In this document: positions 20,234 to 29,155 of the stretch, one piece after another
How the letters are laid out: each line of letters starts with the position of its first letter
Position numbering within the stretch: position 1 is the stretch's first letter
NCBI GenBank assembly: GCA_900142905.1
Contig: FSRV01000002.1
Coordinates: 310,001-374,000, forward strand
Direction of reading: 5' to 3'
Length of the DNA stretch: 64,000 nt
DNA from: Burkholderia sp. GAS332
GTDB taxonomy: Bacteria; Pseudomonadota; Gammaproteobacteria; Burkholderiales; Burkholderiaceae
Translations under genes and position numbers: made by a program
Notes under the pieces: generated by a model
What the model was told of the DNA's origin: nothing
Seen by the model: the letters and a program-made list of their open reading frames with translations, nothing else
Databases searched by the model: none

Positions 20234-21085
20234 ATGGCAGCCAACAACAAGCGTTCCGAGGCGGCGGCGCTGGCAGGCGACTATCTGGATTCGAAGGCGC
20301 GCTACGTGCCCGACGAGTTCGACGGCGACCGGCAGTTCGCCACCACGTTGGCGCGCGGCCTCGACATCCTGCATTGCTTCACGCCGCGCGAATCGCAGCT
20401 CGGCAATGCGGAACTGGCGGCGCGCACCGGCATGACCAAGGCCACCATCTCGCGCTTTACCTACACGCTCACGCGCCTCGGCTACTTGCGCGTCAATCGT
20501 ATGAACAACAAGTTTCAGCTCGGCTCGGCCGTGCTGTCATTGAGCTATCCGTTGCTCGCGAGCTTGAGCGTGCGGCAGATTGCGCGGCCTTCGATGAAGG
20601 AGCTGGCGGATCAGATTCGCGGTTCGGTCTCGCTCGGCATGCGTGACCGGCTCAATGTCGTGTATCTGGAAAGCAGCCGCAGCACGACGCCTTTGGGGTT
20701 GCCGGCGGATATCGGCCTGAGCTATCCGATCGTGCGAACCGCAATGGGCCGCGCGTTGCTCGCGGCGCTGCCGGCCGAGCGGCGCGAGGCGCTTTGCAAT
20801 GAGATTGCGGTGAAGGCGCCGAGTGAATGGAATACGTTTGCCGAGCGCGTGATGAACAGCATCGATTACTTCTATGAGCGTGGGTTCTGCGTCTCGTATG
20901 GCGATTTGCGACGCGAAGTCCACGCGGTCGCCGTGCCGATGAAACCTTCGGCCGACGGCGAGATTCTGGTGTTCAACTGCGGCGTGCCTTCCTATCTGCT
21001 GAAGGAGAATCAGCTGGAAGGGGATATCGGACCGAGGTTGGTGTCGATGGTGCGCAGTATTGAAGGGGCGATGGGGATTTATTAG
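20234..21085 (+). CDS. IclR-family transcriptional regulator
   Basis: A 283-residue protein with an N-terminal winged helix-turn-helix (about 38-100: ATTLARGLDILHCFTPRES, ELAARTGMTKATISRFTYTL) and an IclR effector domain (about 115-280) with LADQIRGSVSLGMRDRLNVV and AVAVPMKPSADGEILVFNC. GGAGACGATC precedes the ATG. It is divergent from the acyl-CoA dehydrogenase operon, which it probably controls in response to the acid or acyl-CoA substrate. This family commonly governs aromatic or acid catabolism of the PcaR/PobR type. Confidence 0.9.
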   Translation: MAANNKRSEAAALAGDYLDSKARYVPDEFDGDRQFATTLARGLDILHCFTPRESQLGNAELAARTGMTKATISRFTYTLTRLGYLRVNRMNNKFQLGSAVLSLSYPLLASLSVRQIARPSMKELADQIRGSVSLGMRDRLNVVYLESSRSTTPLGLPADIGLSYPIVRTAMGRALLAALPAERREALCNEIAVKAPSEWNTFAERVMNSIDYFYERGFCVSYGDLRREVHAVAVPMKPSADGEILVFNCGVPSYLLKENQLEGDIGPRLVSMVRSIEGAMGIY

Positions 21086-21164
21086 GTCCTTTGCAAATCT
21101 TCTCGCCCCGCGTGGCGAACATCGGCCCCACCGCCAATATCCACCGCGCGGGACGCAACGTCAC

Positions 21165-22469
21165 TTAGCTCGAAACGTACGCGACATACGGTCCCGTGCC
21201 GCCACCCGCGGACGCCTTGCCGGAAATGCCGTAGTACACGTGCCGGCCATAGAAGAACGGCATGCCGAAGTCGAACTGACGGGTCATGTAGATACCGAGG
21301 TTATTGAACGCGTTATTCCCCGACGTGTTCAGCGTTGCGCCGTTCGCAATATTGAAACCGAGCGACACACTCGTCGGGATGGCGCGCGCCAGCGTCGATG
21401 TCCGCCCCACCGTCGTCGTCGGTATGTAGTATCCGGACGTGCTGTCGACCGGGATCGTCACATCCGGGAAGAACATCACCGTCGAGCCGGAATCGAAGAA
21501 CGTTTTTGTCTGCGTGGTCCCGTTGTAGGTCGACGTGAAGTCGCCGTTCGCGTTCGTCGTCATCAGCGTGGCGCTCGTGCCGTACAACACGTTGTTGGCC
21601 TGCGTGTCGATGCCGAAAACCAGCGTACCCTGAGCGTTTGCGCTGCCGGAGTCGGACACCTGGGCCATCTCCAGAATCACGCCGTTGCTGTCCTGCCCGA
21701 ACAGTGAGACGGGGTTGGTGATCTGGCCGTTGAGGGGCACTGCGGTGCCTGTGCCGACGTTGGTGTAGTAGAACGTCGACACCGGTCCATTCGCGCATGG
21801 CGAACCGCAGTCGGTCGGGCTCACGCCGATGCCGAGAATACCGTTTGCGCCGAGATCGGTCGTGGTGACCAACTGACGGCCAACCTGGCACTCGGTCGGC
21901 GCAGGCGTCGTCAGCGTTGCATCGCCGATCACCTGGATCGGTACGTTACTGGCCCGCTCACCCGACATCGCCACGTCCGCGTAATGGACGGTACCCCATG
22001 CGTAGCCGCTGCCGAACAACGCGCATTCGGCGAGCGGGAGGCCGCTCGCGGTTTCGGCTGTCAGCGCACTGAAGGTGGTGGCCGGAATCGCCGAGCGAAC
22101 CAGACGCAAGCCGAACGATTCGGTATCGACGATCACGTTCGGGATAGTCGCGCAGTTCGTCGTGGCGTTTGATCCTGGGGTGCAGATCGTGACGCTGACC
22201 ATGGGCTGATTGTGGATGCTCGTTCCGGTCACCGTCACCGCGATCGTATTGCCGGGGCCGACAGGGGTAGGCACGGCTGACGCGTCGGCCGCGAGTACGT
22301 TGGGCGTCGTCGGACTACTGGCTCCGCTCGCGGGTGCGGGCGAACTTGCACCGACCGGTGCATTCAGCGTTGTGGGGCTGTTGGTTCCCGTCCCGCTACT
22401 GCCACCTCCACCGCAGCCAGCCAGACTCAGCCCGAGCGCGGCGGCAATGATCCATGCGATTTTGCGCAC
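21165..22469 (-). CDS. DUF3443 lipoprotein with pepsin-like motifs
   Basis: A 434-residue secreted protein. The lipobox LSLAGC places the modified Cys at residue 19, followed by a low-complexity Ser/Thr/Pro linker to about 75. The remainder matches what I know as DUF3443 of Burkholderia. Two aspartic-protease-like motifs are visible: VIVDTESFGLRL (Asp115) and TFFDSGSTVMFF (Asp326), with NGILGIG (208-214) and GTLVFGIDTQ (281-290) between them, in the same order as in pepsins. The first motif has Glu where active pepsins have Gly. It is downstream of, and probably co-transcribed with, the DUF2844 gene. Proteolytic activity is unproven. Confidence 0.8.
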   Translation of the reverse strand: MRKIAWIIAAALGLSLAGCGGGGSSGTGTNSPTTLNAPVGASSPAPASGASSPTTPNVLAADASAVPTPVGPGNTIAVTVTGTSIHNQPMVSVTICTPGSNATTNCATIPNVIVDTESFGLRLVRSAIPATTFSALTAETASGLPLAECALFGSGYAWGTVHYADVAMSGERASNVPIQVIGDATLTTPAPTECQVGRQLVTTTDLGANGILGIGVSPTDCGSPCANGPVSTFYYTNVGTGTAVPLNGQITNPVSLFGQDSNGVILEMAQVSDSGSANAQGTLVFGIDTQANNVLYGTSATLMTTNANGDFTSTYNGTTQTKTFFDSGSTVMFFPDVTIPVDSTSGYYIPTTTVGRTSTLARAIPTSVSLGFNIANGATLNTSGNNAFNNLGIYMTRQFDFGMPFFYGRHVYYGISGKASAGGGTGPYVAYVSS

Positions 22470-22498
22470 TTGGTTTCTCTCGATTAATTTTTAAAGGC

Positions 22499-23005
22499 TT
22501 AATTGATATCGTCAGCGCTAACGCCTTGCGGCAACGCTTGCGGTAGATAGGCTCGACCCACAAAGGCGCCCATATGGCCGCCGGTCTCCACGACCAGTGC
22601 CGGCTGACGCACGACGGCAGTTCCATAGCCGCCGCCCTGCGCGGCGTGCGCGTCGGTGAGGCCCTGCACATAAGACGGGAAGTAAGTCGCGAGCAGCGTC
22701 TTGAGTGGCGGCATGGTCGGGCCTTCCCAACTCAACGCGAACACCGTGTTGCCCGCCGCGATGTATTCGTTCACCACCGTGCCCGACGGCAGCGTGGTCT
22801 GACTCACCGTGTAGGCCGGCGTAGCCGCATTGGCGCTTGCCGCGTAGCGCGCTACCGCTGTGGCGCCCTGGCTGGCCGCCCCTGCGCTGGTGCTGCTGGC
22901 TGTCACGGGATAGGTCGGTGCGCCGCCTAATCCTGCGTAAGCCGGCGCGACCGTGGCGACCGTGGCCGCGGCCACCACGAGTATTCGAAATCGACTGATT
23001 ATCAT
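22499..23005 (-). CDS. DUF2844 secreted protein
   Basis: A 168-residue protein with an N-terminal signal peptide cleaved after VAPAYA (about residue 24). The mature part contains TLPSGTVVNEYIAAGNTVFALSW and ALVVETGGHMGAFVGRAYLP, the pattern of DUF2844 proteins in Burkholderiales. Its function is unknown. The DUF3443 lipoprotein gene follows 29 bp downstream; the two are known to travel together, suggesting a joint envelope role. Confidence 0.8.
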   Translation of the reverse strand: MIISRFRILVVAAATVATVAPAYAGLGGAPTYPVTASSTSAGAASQGATAVARYAASANAATPAYTVSQTTLPSGTVVNEYIAAGNTVFALSWEGPTMPPLKTLLATYFPSYVQGLTDAHAAQGGGYGTAVVRQPALVVETGGHMGAFVGRAYLPQALPQGVSADDIN

Positions 23006-23239
23006 TTTTTGCTTTTCGAAGTTTTTCGGAAAATGCGCGCGAACTGCCCTCGCGCTCGCGCGAAGTTAATACTAGCGTGAGTCGGCGCGATTAAACCAGC
23101 GGAATAGCGTGGCTATTCGGGTTCTGTTTGAAATTGAAAGGGCATTTGCTGGAAACTAAACGATGGGCTTGCGAATGGAGTAGGGAACAGCACCGCGCCA
23201 AAGTTGAGTGACACATCGAGAACGCTCTCACGCTGATAT

Positions 23240-24820
23240 TCAAGCCGGCTGGTGCACATCGCTTGCCTGCCATGCGACGCGGTTGCGTCCGTCGGCTTTT
23301 GCGGCATACAACTGGGTATCCGCCGCGGCAAGCAGCGCGGCCGCGCTGCCGCCCTCGGGCGGCTTGCATGACGCACAGCCCACGCTGATCGTTACATGTC
23401 CGCTCGGCGTGTCCTTGTTCGCCAGTCCTGCCGCCTCGACGCGCTCGCGGATCTTTTCCGCGACCTTGATCGCGCCTTCGAGCGAGGTATTCGGCAGCAC
23501 GACCGCGAATTCCTCGCCGCCATAGCGTGCGGTGAGATCCACCGCGCGCTGGGTGCCCGACATGATGCGTTCGGCCACCACGGCCAACACCTCGTCGCCG
23601 GTCGCGTGGCCATAGGTGTCATTCAGGCGCTTGAAATGATCGATGTCGATAAACAGCAGCGAGAGCGGCGTTTGCTCGCGCTGCGCCCGCTGCCATTCCT
23701 GCGCGAGGCGTTGGTCGAAAGCGCGCCGGTTGCTTAAGCCGGTCAGCGCATCGGTTTCGGCGATGCGTTGTAATTCGGCTTCGGCGCGCACCTTGTCCCG
23801 CAGCGCAAAGGCAAATAGCCATGCTACGACCACGTAGGCGCCGCCGAACAGTACCGTCATCGCGCCCGCCAGCATGTTGCGTTTGCGCCAGTCGGCCAGC
23901 ACGTCTTCCACGGCGGGCGCGACACCGACGATCAGGGGCGTGCCCGGCACGTGGGCATAGGTGTACAGCCGTGAGACGCCGTCCAGAGAACCGTCCGAAA
24001 TAAAGCTGCCGGACTGCTGGCTTGCAATGCCTGCGAAATTCGGCGTACTCGCATAGTTCGAGCCGATGCCGTGGCGCGCCACCGGCCGGCTGGCGATGAG
24101 CGTGCCGTTATCGAGCACGATAAAGCCGCCGCCATTGGGGCCGAGATCGATATTGTCGAGCAGATGTTCGAAGTATCCGATCCGGATGCTGACCATGGCG
24201 ACGCCGTCGAACGCGCCATTGGGCGTATTGATGCGTCTTGTCAGTGCAACAGCCAGCGCGCCATTGCGGACTTGCGACTGATAGGGATTTGAAACATAGA
24301 GACCCACTGAGGGGTTCTTCTGCTGGACGGCGAAGTAGTCACGGTTTGCGAACGACAGGCCGGGGTAAGTGTTTCCGCTTTTGGACGCTTTAACATGGCC
24401 TTGCGCATCGAGAACGTAAGCATCGCCCGAGATCGGCGAACCCAGTCCGCGATCGAACAGCACGCGTTGCCGCAAGTAGGGCGACAGGGTCCATGTTTCG
24501 GAGCGCTCGGCGTCCAGCACGACGCCGCGCAACGACAGGTCGTAGAGGGTGACGTTGCGGGCAAGGTCGCCGCTGATAATCGCGACGAGGTTGCGCGAAT
24601 TTTCCACGGCATGGTGGAATTCGTCTTCGCGGCTGTTGTAGAGCGCCACGAACGTCAGTGCGGCCATGACAGTGGCGGCGACCATGCCGGCGAGGCCTGC
24701 CAGAAGGGGATGCCGGCCGATCGTCCACGAGATCCATTTTCGGGTCCCGGCAAACCGGTGGCGCAAAGTGAGATCCTGTCCCTTCGACACGTGCCAGACT
24801 CCCCTGGGTGGCCGGTTCAT
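23240..24820 (-). CDS. Membrane diguanylate cyclase (dCache sensor - GGDEF)
   Basis: A 526-residue protein. A membrane segment at about 38-62, a periplasmic double-Cache sensor at about 65-310 (containing YVLDAQGHVKASKSG, ANRDYFAVQQ and VSNPYQSQVRNG), a second membrane segment at about 320-342 and a C-terminal GGDEF domain are visible. The active-site motif is YGGEEFAVVL (GGEEF, near residue 432), a functional variant. An RAVD inhibitory I-site sits five residues before it, predicting feedback by c-di-GMP. It should make c-di-GMP from GTP in response to a periplasmic ligand. It appears monocistronic. The start is not certain; membrane topology fits the listed one. Confidence 0.9.
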   Translation of the reverse strand: MNRPPRGVWHVSKGQDLTLRHRFAGTRKWISWTIGRHPLLAGLAGMVAATVMAALTFVALYNSREDEFHHAVENSRNLVAIISGDLARNVTLYDLSLRGVVLDAERSETWTLSPYLRQRVLFDRGLGSPISGDAYVLDAQGHVKASKSGNTYPGLSFANRDYFAVQQKNPSVGLYVSNPYQSQVRNGALAVALTRRINTPNGAFDGVAMVSIRIGYFEHLLDNIDLGPNGGGFIVLDNGTLIASRPVARHGIGSNYASTPNFAGIASQQSGSFISDGSLDGVSRLYTYAHVPGTPLIVGVAPAVEDVLADWRKRNMLAGAMTVLFGGAYVVVAWLFAFALRDKVRAEAELQRIAETDALTGLSNRRAFDQRLAQEWQRAQREQTPLSLLFIDIDHFKRLNDTYGHATGDEVLAVVAERIMSGTQRAVDLTARYGGEEFAVVLPNTSLEGAIKVAEKIRERVEAAGLANKDTPSGHVTISVGCASCKPPEGGSAAALLAAADTQLYAAKADGRNRVAWQASDVHQPA

Positions 24821-24974
24821 CCGGCATGTTGCACGGGACTTTGTCTGCGTCCGGTTGCGTTGTCGATTGGATCATTGAATATGCATAGCGGTCAATCGGG
24901 CGCTAACCTCCTCTACGGCTAATCCCCGGCACAGTGCGGCGCGGCGAAGTGGAGAGTCTGGGCGCGCCTTGATC

Positions 24975-25886
24975 TCACGCCTGCCCGGACGCTGAAATCT
25001 TGCCGAGCTTGTCGATCAACACCGCAACGAAGATTTCCGTGACGGGCGGCAGGGTCCTGCCGCGCTTCTTGATGAGGGCGATAGGGCGGGTGAACGCGGG
25101 ATCGTCGACCGGGCGGACCACCAGCTCCGGTTCCGCTCTGACCTCGCGAGCCGACGCCGGCAAGATGGTCACGCCAAGCCCGGCGCGCACCATGGCGACC
25201 GCGCTCATCATGTAGGTCGGCTCACAGGCGATCTCCGGCGCACAGTGGGCGTTGGCAAAGGCGCTATCGACAACGGCACGCACGCTCGTGCCTTGTGCGG
25301 TCAACACGAGCGGCACCGCGGCGAGGTCGGCCAGCGTGATACGCCGCCGCCGCGCCAGCGGATGGCGCTTCGGAAACACCGCCACCAGGCGGTCGATGCC
25401 CGCGTGCAGCACCTCGAAGCCGGCATCGTCCAGTTCGCCACCGGTCAGCCCGAGATCGACCTCCTCGTTGCGGACCAGTGTGTTGACCATGCTGGCGACC
25501 ACGTCGCGCACATGGAAGCTCACGCGCGGCACCGCCTTCTTCATCTCCTGCACGAGTTCGGGCAAGACGCTGGCCGCGAAAGTCGGCAGGCACGCGATCC
25601 GCACCGTGCCGCTGGTGCCGTCGCCGAGCGCACGCGCGTCGATCAGCACATGCTCCATATCGTGCAGCGACTTCTGCAGCAGCGGCAGCAGCTCGCGGCC
25701 GGTCGGCGTCAGCGCGACATTGCGGCTGTTGCGATCGAACAGGCGCATGCCCACCGTTTCCTCGAGGCGGCGAATCTGTACCGTCAAGGCCGGTTGTGAG
25801 AGGTGCAACCGTGTCGCCGCACGCGTGAAGCTGCCCGTTTGCGCGACCGCGATGAAGGCGCGAATGTCTCGAAGATTCAAATCCAT
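24975..25886 (-). CDS. LysR-family regulator of the citrate-type carrier operon
   Basis: A 303-residue LTTR with an N-terminal HTH (FIAVAQTGSFTRAATRLHLS, LEETVGMRLFDRNSRNVALT) and a CynR/CysB-like effector domain (GTVRIACLPTFAASVLPELV). It is transcribed divergently from a CitMHS-family carrier across 99 bp that contain a clear inverted repeat. It probably activates the carrier operon in response to the imported acid. Confidence 0.9.
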   Translation of the reverse strand: MDLNLRDIRAFIAVAQTGSFTRAATRLHLSQPALTVQIRRLEETVGMRLFDRNSRNVALTPTGRELLPLLQKSLHDMEHVLIDARALGDGTSGTVRIACLPTFAASVLPELVQEMKKAVPRVSFHVRDVVASMVNTLVRNEEVDLGLTGGELDDAGFEVLHAGIDRLVAVFPKRHPLARRRRITLADLAAVPLVLTAQGTSVRAVVDSAFANAHCAPEIACEPTYMMSAVAMVRAGLGVTILPASAREVRAEPELVVRPVDDPAFTRPIALIKKRGRTLPPVTEIFVAVLIDKLGKISASGQA

Positions 25887-25906
25887 AATGGTTTGTAATG
25901 GCTGCG

Positions 25907-25926
25907 ATCAATTCATTTCAATTGAT
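25907..25926. promoter_or_regulatory. Inverted repeat, candidate LysR operator
   Basis: ATCAATT (25907-25913), spacer CATTTC and AATTGAT (25920-25926) form a perfect 7-bp-arm repeat between the divergent LysR and CitMHS genes, the expected place for an LTTR recognition site. Confidence 0.6.
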
Positions 25927-25985
25927 TTATTACTGCCTCGAACTTACGCTGGGTCGCAGTAAAAAACAACCTTGGAGACAAGCAC

Positions 25986-27290
25986 ATGCTGCCATTACTG
26001 GGGCTGGCTACCATCGTCGTGCTGCTCGGCGCGATTCTGTCGAAACGGATGTCGCCGCTCGTGGCGCTCATCATCGTGCCGATTGCGGCGTCGCTTATCG
26101 GCGGCTTCGGCTTTCAGACAAGCAAGTTCGTGATCGAGGGGCTCAAGAGTCTCGCGCCGGTGGTCGGAATGTTCGTGTTCGCGATTCTTTACTTCGGCAC
26201 CATCACCGACGCCGGCACGCTCGATCCGATCATCGACCGTATTCTGCGGGCTGTCGGCACGCGGCCCACGCGGATCGTGATGGGCACCACGCTGCTGGCG
26301 CTGCTGATTCACCTGGACGGCTCCGGCGCAGTGTGCTTTCTCGTCACGATTCCCGCGATGCTGCCGCTCTACGATCGCCTGAAGATGGACCGGCGCGTGT
26401 TGGCCGCGGCCGTGTCGATGGCCGCCGGCATCAACTTTCTGCCGTGGACGGGGCCGATGATCCGCGCGTCGGCGTCGTTGCATCTGCCGATTTCGGCCTT
26501 GTTCAACCCGTTGATCCCCGTGCAGTTGATCGGCCTGGTGTTCGTCTTCGGCATGGCCTTCTGGCTCGGGCGGCGCGAGGAAAAGCGGCTGGGCCTTACC
26601 GCCGCGAGCGCTTCCGTACCGATGCCACAACGCGAGCTGACGCCCGAGGAGCAAGCCTTGCGCCGGCCGAAGAACTTCTGGTTCAACATCGTCTTGACGC
26701 TGGTCGTACTCGGCACGATGGTCGTGATGGGCGAGAAGATTCCGCCGGCGATCATGTTCATGGTCGGGCTGTGTATCGCGCTGATGGTGAACTATCCGAA
26801 CGTCGACATGCAGCGTAAGCGGATCGACGCTCACGCACGTGCCGCGTTGATGATGGCCGGTATTCTGCTTGCGGCCGGGGTGTTCACCGGCGTGATGCAG
26901 GGCAGCGGCATGCTGAAAGCGATGGCGCAGGCGGCGGTCGGCTTTGTGCCACCCGCGATGGCGGGCCATATCCCCGTCGCGCTCGGGTTCATGTCGATGC
27001 CGCTGAGCATGCTGTTCGACCCGGACTCGTTTTACTTCGGCGTACTGCCGGTGATTGCCGAAGTGGCCGGCCAACTCGGTGTGCCCGCCGTGCATGTCGG
27101 GCAGGCCGCGTTGCTCGGCCAGATGACGACCGGCTTTCCGGTCAGCCCGTTGACGCCGGCGACGTTCCTCGTGGTCGGCCTGTGCGGCATCGATCTCGCC
27201 GACCATCAGAAATTCACGTTCCCCCTGCTGTTCGGCGCCTCGATCGTGATGACAATTGCCTGCGTCGTGCTGGGGATATTTCCACTGTGA
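25986..27290 (+). CDS. CitMHS-family citrate/tricarboxylate transporter
   Basis: A 434-residue inner-membrane carrier with about 11-12 membrane segments. The CitMHS pattern is visible in LLIHLDGSGAVCFLVTIPAM, GINFLPWTGPMIRASASL, SMPLSMLFDPDSFYFGVLP and LGQMTTGFPVSPLTPATFLV. Members import metal-citrate complexes or free di/tricarboxylates with protons. GGAGACAAGC precedes the ATG. It heads an operon with two AtuA-type proteins rather than citrate lyase or aconitase, so the substrate may be a less common polycarboxylate. Confidence 0.9.
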   Translation: MLPLLGLATIVVLLGAILSKRMSPLVALIIVPIAASLIGGFGFQTSKFVIEGLKSLAPVVGMFVFAILYFGTITDAGTLDPIIDRILRAVGTRPTRIVMGTTLLALLIHLDGSGAVCFLVTIPAMLPLYDRLKMDRRVLAAAVSMAAGINFLPWTGPMIRASASLHLPISALFNPLIPVQLIGLVFVFGMAFWLGRREEKRLGLTAASASVPMPQRELTPEEQALRRPKNFWFNIVLTLVVLGTMVVMGEKIPPAIMFMVGLCIALMVNYPNVDMQRKRIDAHARAALMMAGILLAAGVFTGVMQGSGMLKAMAQAAVGFVPPAMAGHIPVALGFMSMPLSMLFDPDSFYFGVLPVIAEVAGQLGVPAVHVGQAALLGQMTTGFPVSPLTPATFLVVGLCGIDLADHQKFTFPLLFGASIVMTIACVVLGIFPL

Positions 27291-27323
27291 ACTGCATCGC
27301 TTGACTGAACGGATGTGACCACC

Positions 27324-28682
27324 ATGATTGCCATTCCACATAGACGGCCAGTACGAATCGGCGCGGGCGCGGGGTATTCCGGCGACCGTATCGAACCCGC
27401 GGTCGAACTGGCGGAGCACGGCGCGCTCGACTACCTCGTATTCGAGTGCCTCGCCGAACGCACCATCGCGATCGCGCAGCAGGCGCGCAGCAAAGATCCC
27501 GAACTCGGCTACGACCCCTTGCTCGAAACGCGCATGAGGGCCGTGCTCCCCGCTGCGATACGCAACGGCGTCCGGATCATCACGAACATGGGCGCGGCCA
27601 ATCCGCTCGCGGCGGCGCGCAAGACTGCCGAGATCGCGCGCTCGCTCGGTCTCGGCGACGTGAAGATTGCCGCCGTCACTGGCGACGATGTACTCGACGT
27701 CGTGCGGCAGGGGAATTTCCGCTTCGAGGAGTCCGGAGAAAGCGTCGCTTCGTACAACGATCGCCTCGTGTCCGCGAATGCCTATCTTGGCGCGGCGGCG
27801 ATTGTCGAGGCGCTGGCGGCCGGCGCGCAAATCGTCCTGACCGGACGCGTCGCCGATCCGTCGTTGTTCGTCGCGCCGTTGATCCACGAATTCGGCTGGC
27901 AGATGGACGACTGGCAGACGCTCGGCCAGGCGACTGTGATCGGCCACCTGCTCGAGTGCGCGGGACAAATCACCGGCGGCTATTTTGCCGATCCGGGCTT
28001 CAAGGACGTTCCCGATCTCGCGAGGCTCGGCTTTCCCCTTGCCGAAGTCGCGCCGGACGGTTCGGTGGTCATCACCAAGCTCGCGCAGGCCGGCGGGCGG
28101 GTGACCGAGGCAACCTGCAAAGAGCAACTGCTGTACGAGATTCACGATCCGCAGCGCTATCTGCAACCGGACGTGGTGGCCGATTTCACGCAAGTGCGTG
28201 TCGCCCAGGAAGCGCCGGATCGCATTCGCGTGAGCGGCGGACGCGGTACGCCGCGTACGGATACGCTGAAGGTGTCCGTCGCTTACTTCGATGGTTATAT
28301 CGGCGAAGGGCAGATCTCATACGGCGGTCCCGGCGCGCTGGCGCGGGCCCGGCTTGCGCTCGATATCGTGCGGGAAAGGCTTGCCCTGACCGGTGTCGAA
28401 ACGCGTGAATTGCGCTTCGATCTGATCGGCGTGAATGCGTTGCATGGCGAAACGGTGACTGCCGGTTACGCCGAGCCTTATGAAGTGCGCGCGCGGGTCG
28501 CGGGTCGCACCGAATCGCTGGCGCAAGCCGTGCGGATCGGCAACGAGGTGGAGACGCTTTACACCAATGGCCCTGCGGGCGGCGGCGGCGTCACCAAGTC
28601 GGCGCGCGAAGTCGTCGCGGTGCAATCGGTCCTGCTGCCGCGCGAGCATGTGAAGCCGGTTTTCTCGCTAGTGGAGGCGTGA
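27324..28682 (+). CDS. AtuA-family (DUF1446) protein
   Basis: A 452-residue cytoplasmic protein. It begins with IGAGAGYSGDRIEPAVELAE and contains YLVFECLAERTIAIAQQ, RIITNMGAANPLAAARKTAE, VLTGRVADPSLFVAPLIHEFGW (in part) and GYFADPGFKDVPDLARLGFP. These are the DUF1446 features first named from the acyclic terpene utilisation protein AtuA of Pseudomonas; the reaction is not established to my knowledge. No AtuC/AtuF carboxylase is nearby, so terpene catabolism is not implied. GTG at 27315 is an alternative start. One base separates its stop from the next gene. Confidence 0.85.
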   Translation: MIAIPHRRPVRIGAGAGYSGDRIEPAVELAEHGALDYLVFECLAERTIAIAQQARSKDPELGYDPLLETRMRAVLPAAIRNGVRIITNMGAANPLAAARKTAEIARSLGLGDVKIAAVTGDDVLDVVRQGNFRFEESGESVASYNDRLVSANAYLGAAAIVEALAAGAQIVLTGRVADPSLFVAPLIHEFGWQMDDWQTLGQATVIGHLLECAGQITGGYFADPGFKDVPDLARLGFPLAEVAPDGSVVITKLAQAGGRVTEATCKEQLLYEIHDPQRYLQPDVVADFTQVRVAQEAPDRIRVSGGRGTPRTDTLKVSVAYFDGYIGEGQISYGGPGALARARLALDIVRERLALTGVETRELRFDLIGVNALHGETVTAGYAEPYEVRARVAGRTESLAQAVRIGNEVETLYTNGPAGGGGVTKSAREVVAVQSVLLPREHVKPVFSLVEA

Positions 28683-28683
28683 C

Positions 28684-29019
28684 ATGAAACTACGTGAGCT
28701 TGCTCATTCGCGGACCGGCGACAAGGGCAATACGCTGAATATCTCCGTCATCTGTTATGACGCGAAGCACTATGAGCATCTGCGAGCGGTGTTGACACCG
28801 GAGCGGGTCAAGGCGCATCTGAGCGACGTGGTGCGTGGCGAAGTCGTGCGTTATGAATTGCCTCACATCGCCGCGTTCAACTTCGTACTCGGCCAGGCGC
28901 TCGGCGGTGGTGTGACGCGCTCGCTTGCGCTCGATGCGCACGGTAAATCCTTGAGTTCGGCTTTGATGGGGCTGGAGGTGGAGGAGCCGGCGGCAGTTGG
29001 GCATGCGCCGGCCCCTTAG
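28684..29019 (+). CDS. Small AtuA-related protein
   Basis: A 111-residue protein beginning MKLRELAHSRTGDKGNTLNI, the typical opening of the short partner found next to, or fused to the C-terminus of, AtuA/DUF1446 proteins. It continues with DVVRGEVVRYELPHIAAFNF and a glycine-rich LGQALGGGVTRSLALDAHGK. The ATG follows the DUF1446 stop by one base, so a two-subunit complex is likely. The function is unknown. Confidence 0.85.
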   Translation: MKLRELAHSRTGDKGNTLNISVICYDAKHYEHLRAVLTPERVKAHLSDVVRGEVVRYELPHIAAFNFVLGQALGGGVTRSLALDAHGKSLSSALMGLEVEEPAAVGHAPAP

Positions 29020-29155
29020 TTTGCCGACGCGGCTGTTTCTGCGCACCGCTAGCCCGATTTGAAGCCCCGCGTTCAAACGCCGACGGCCATGTCTCGCCCA
29101 TACGCGGCGACAGCGGCGTTCTCCCTGTTTGCTGCCGTGTCGCCGGGCCCTCGGC

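Noticed and set aside
25995..28193. 732-codon minus-strand frame across CitMHS and DUF1446 genes
   Set aside because: It spans two recognisable genes on the other strand and has a His/Arg/Glu-rich shadow composition.
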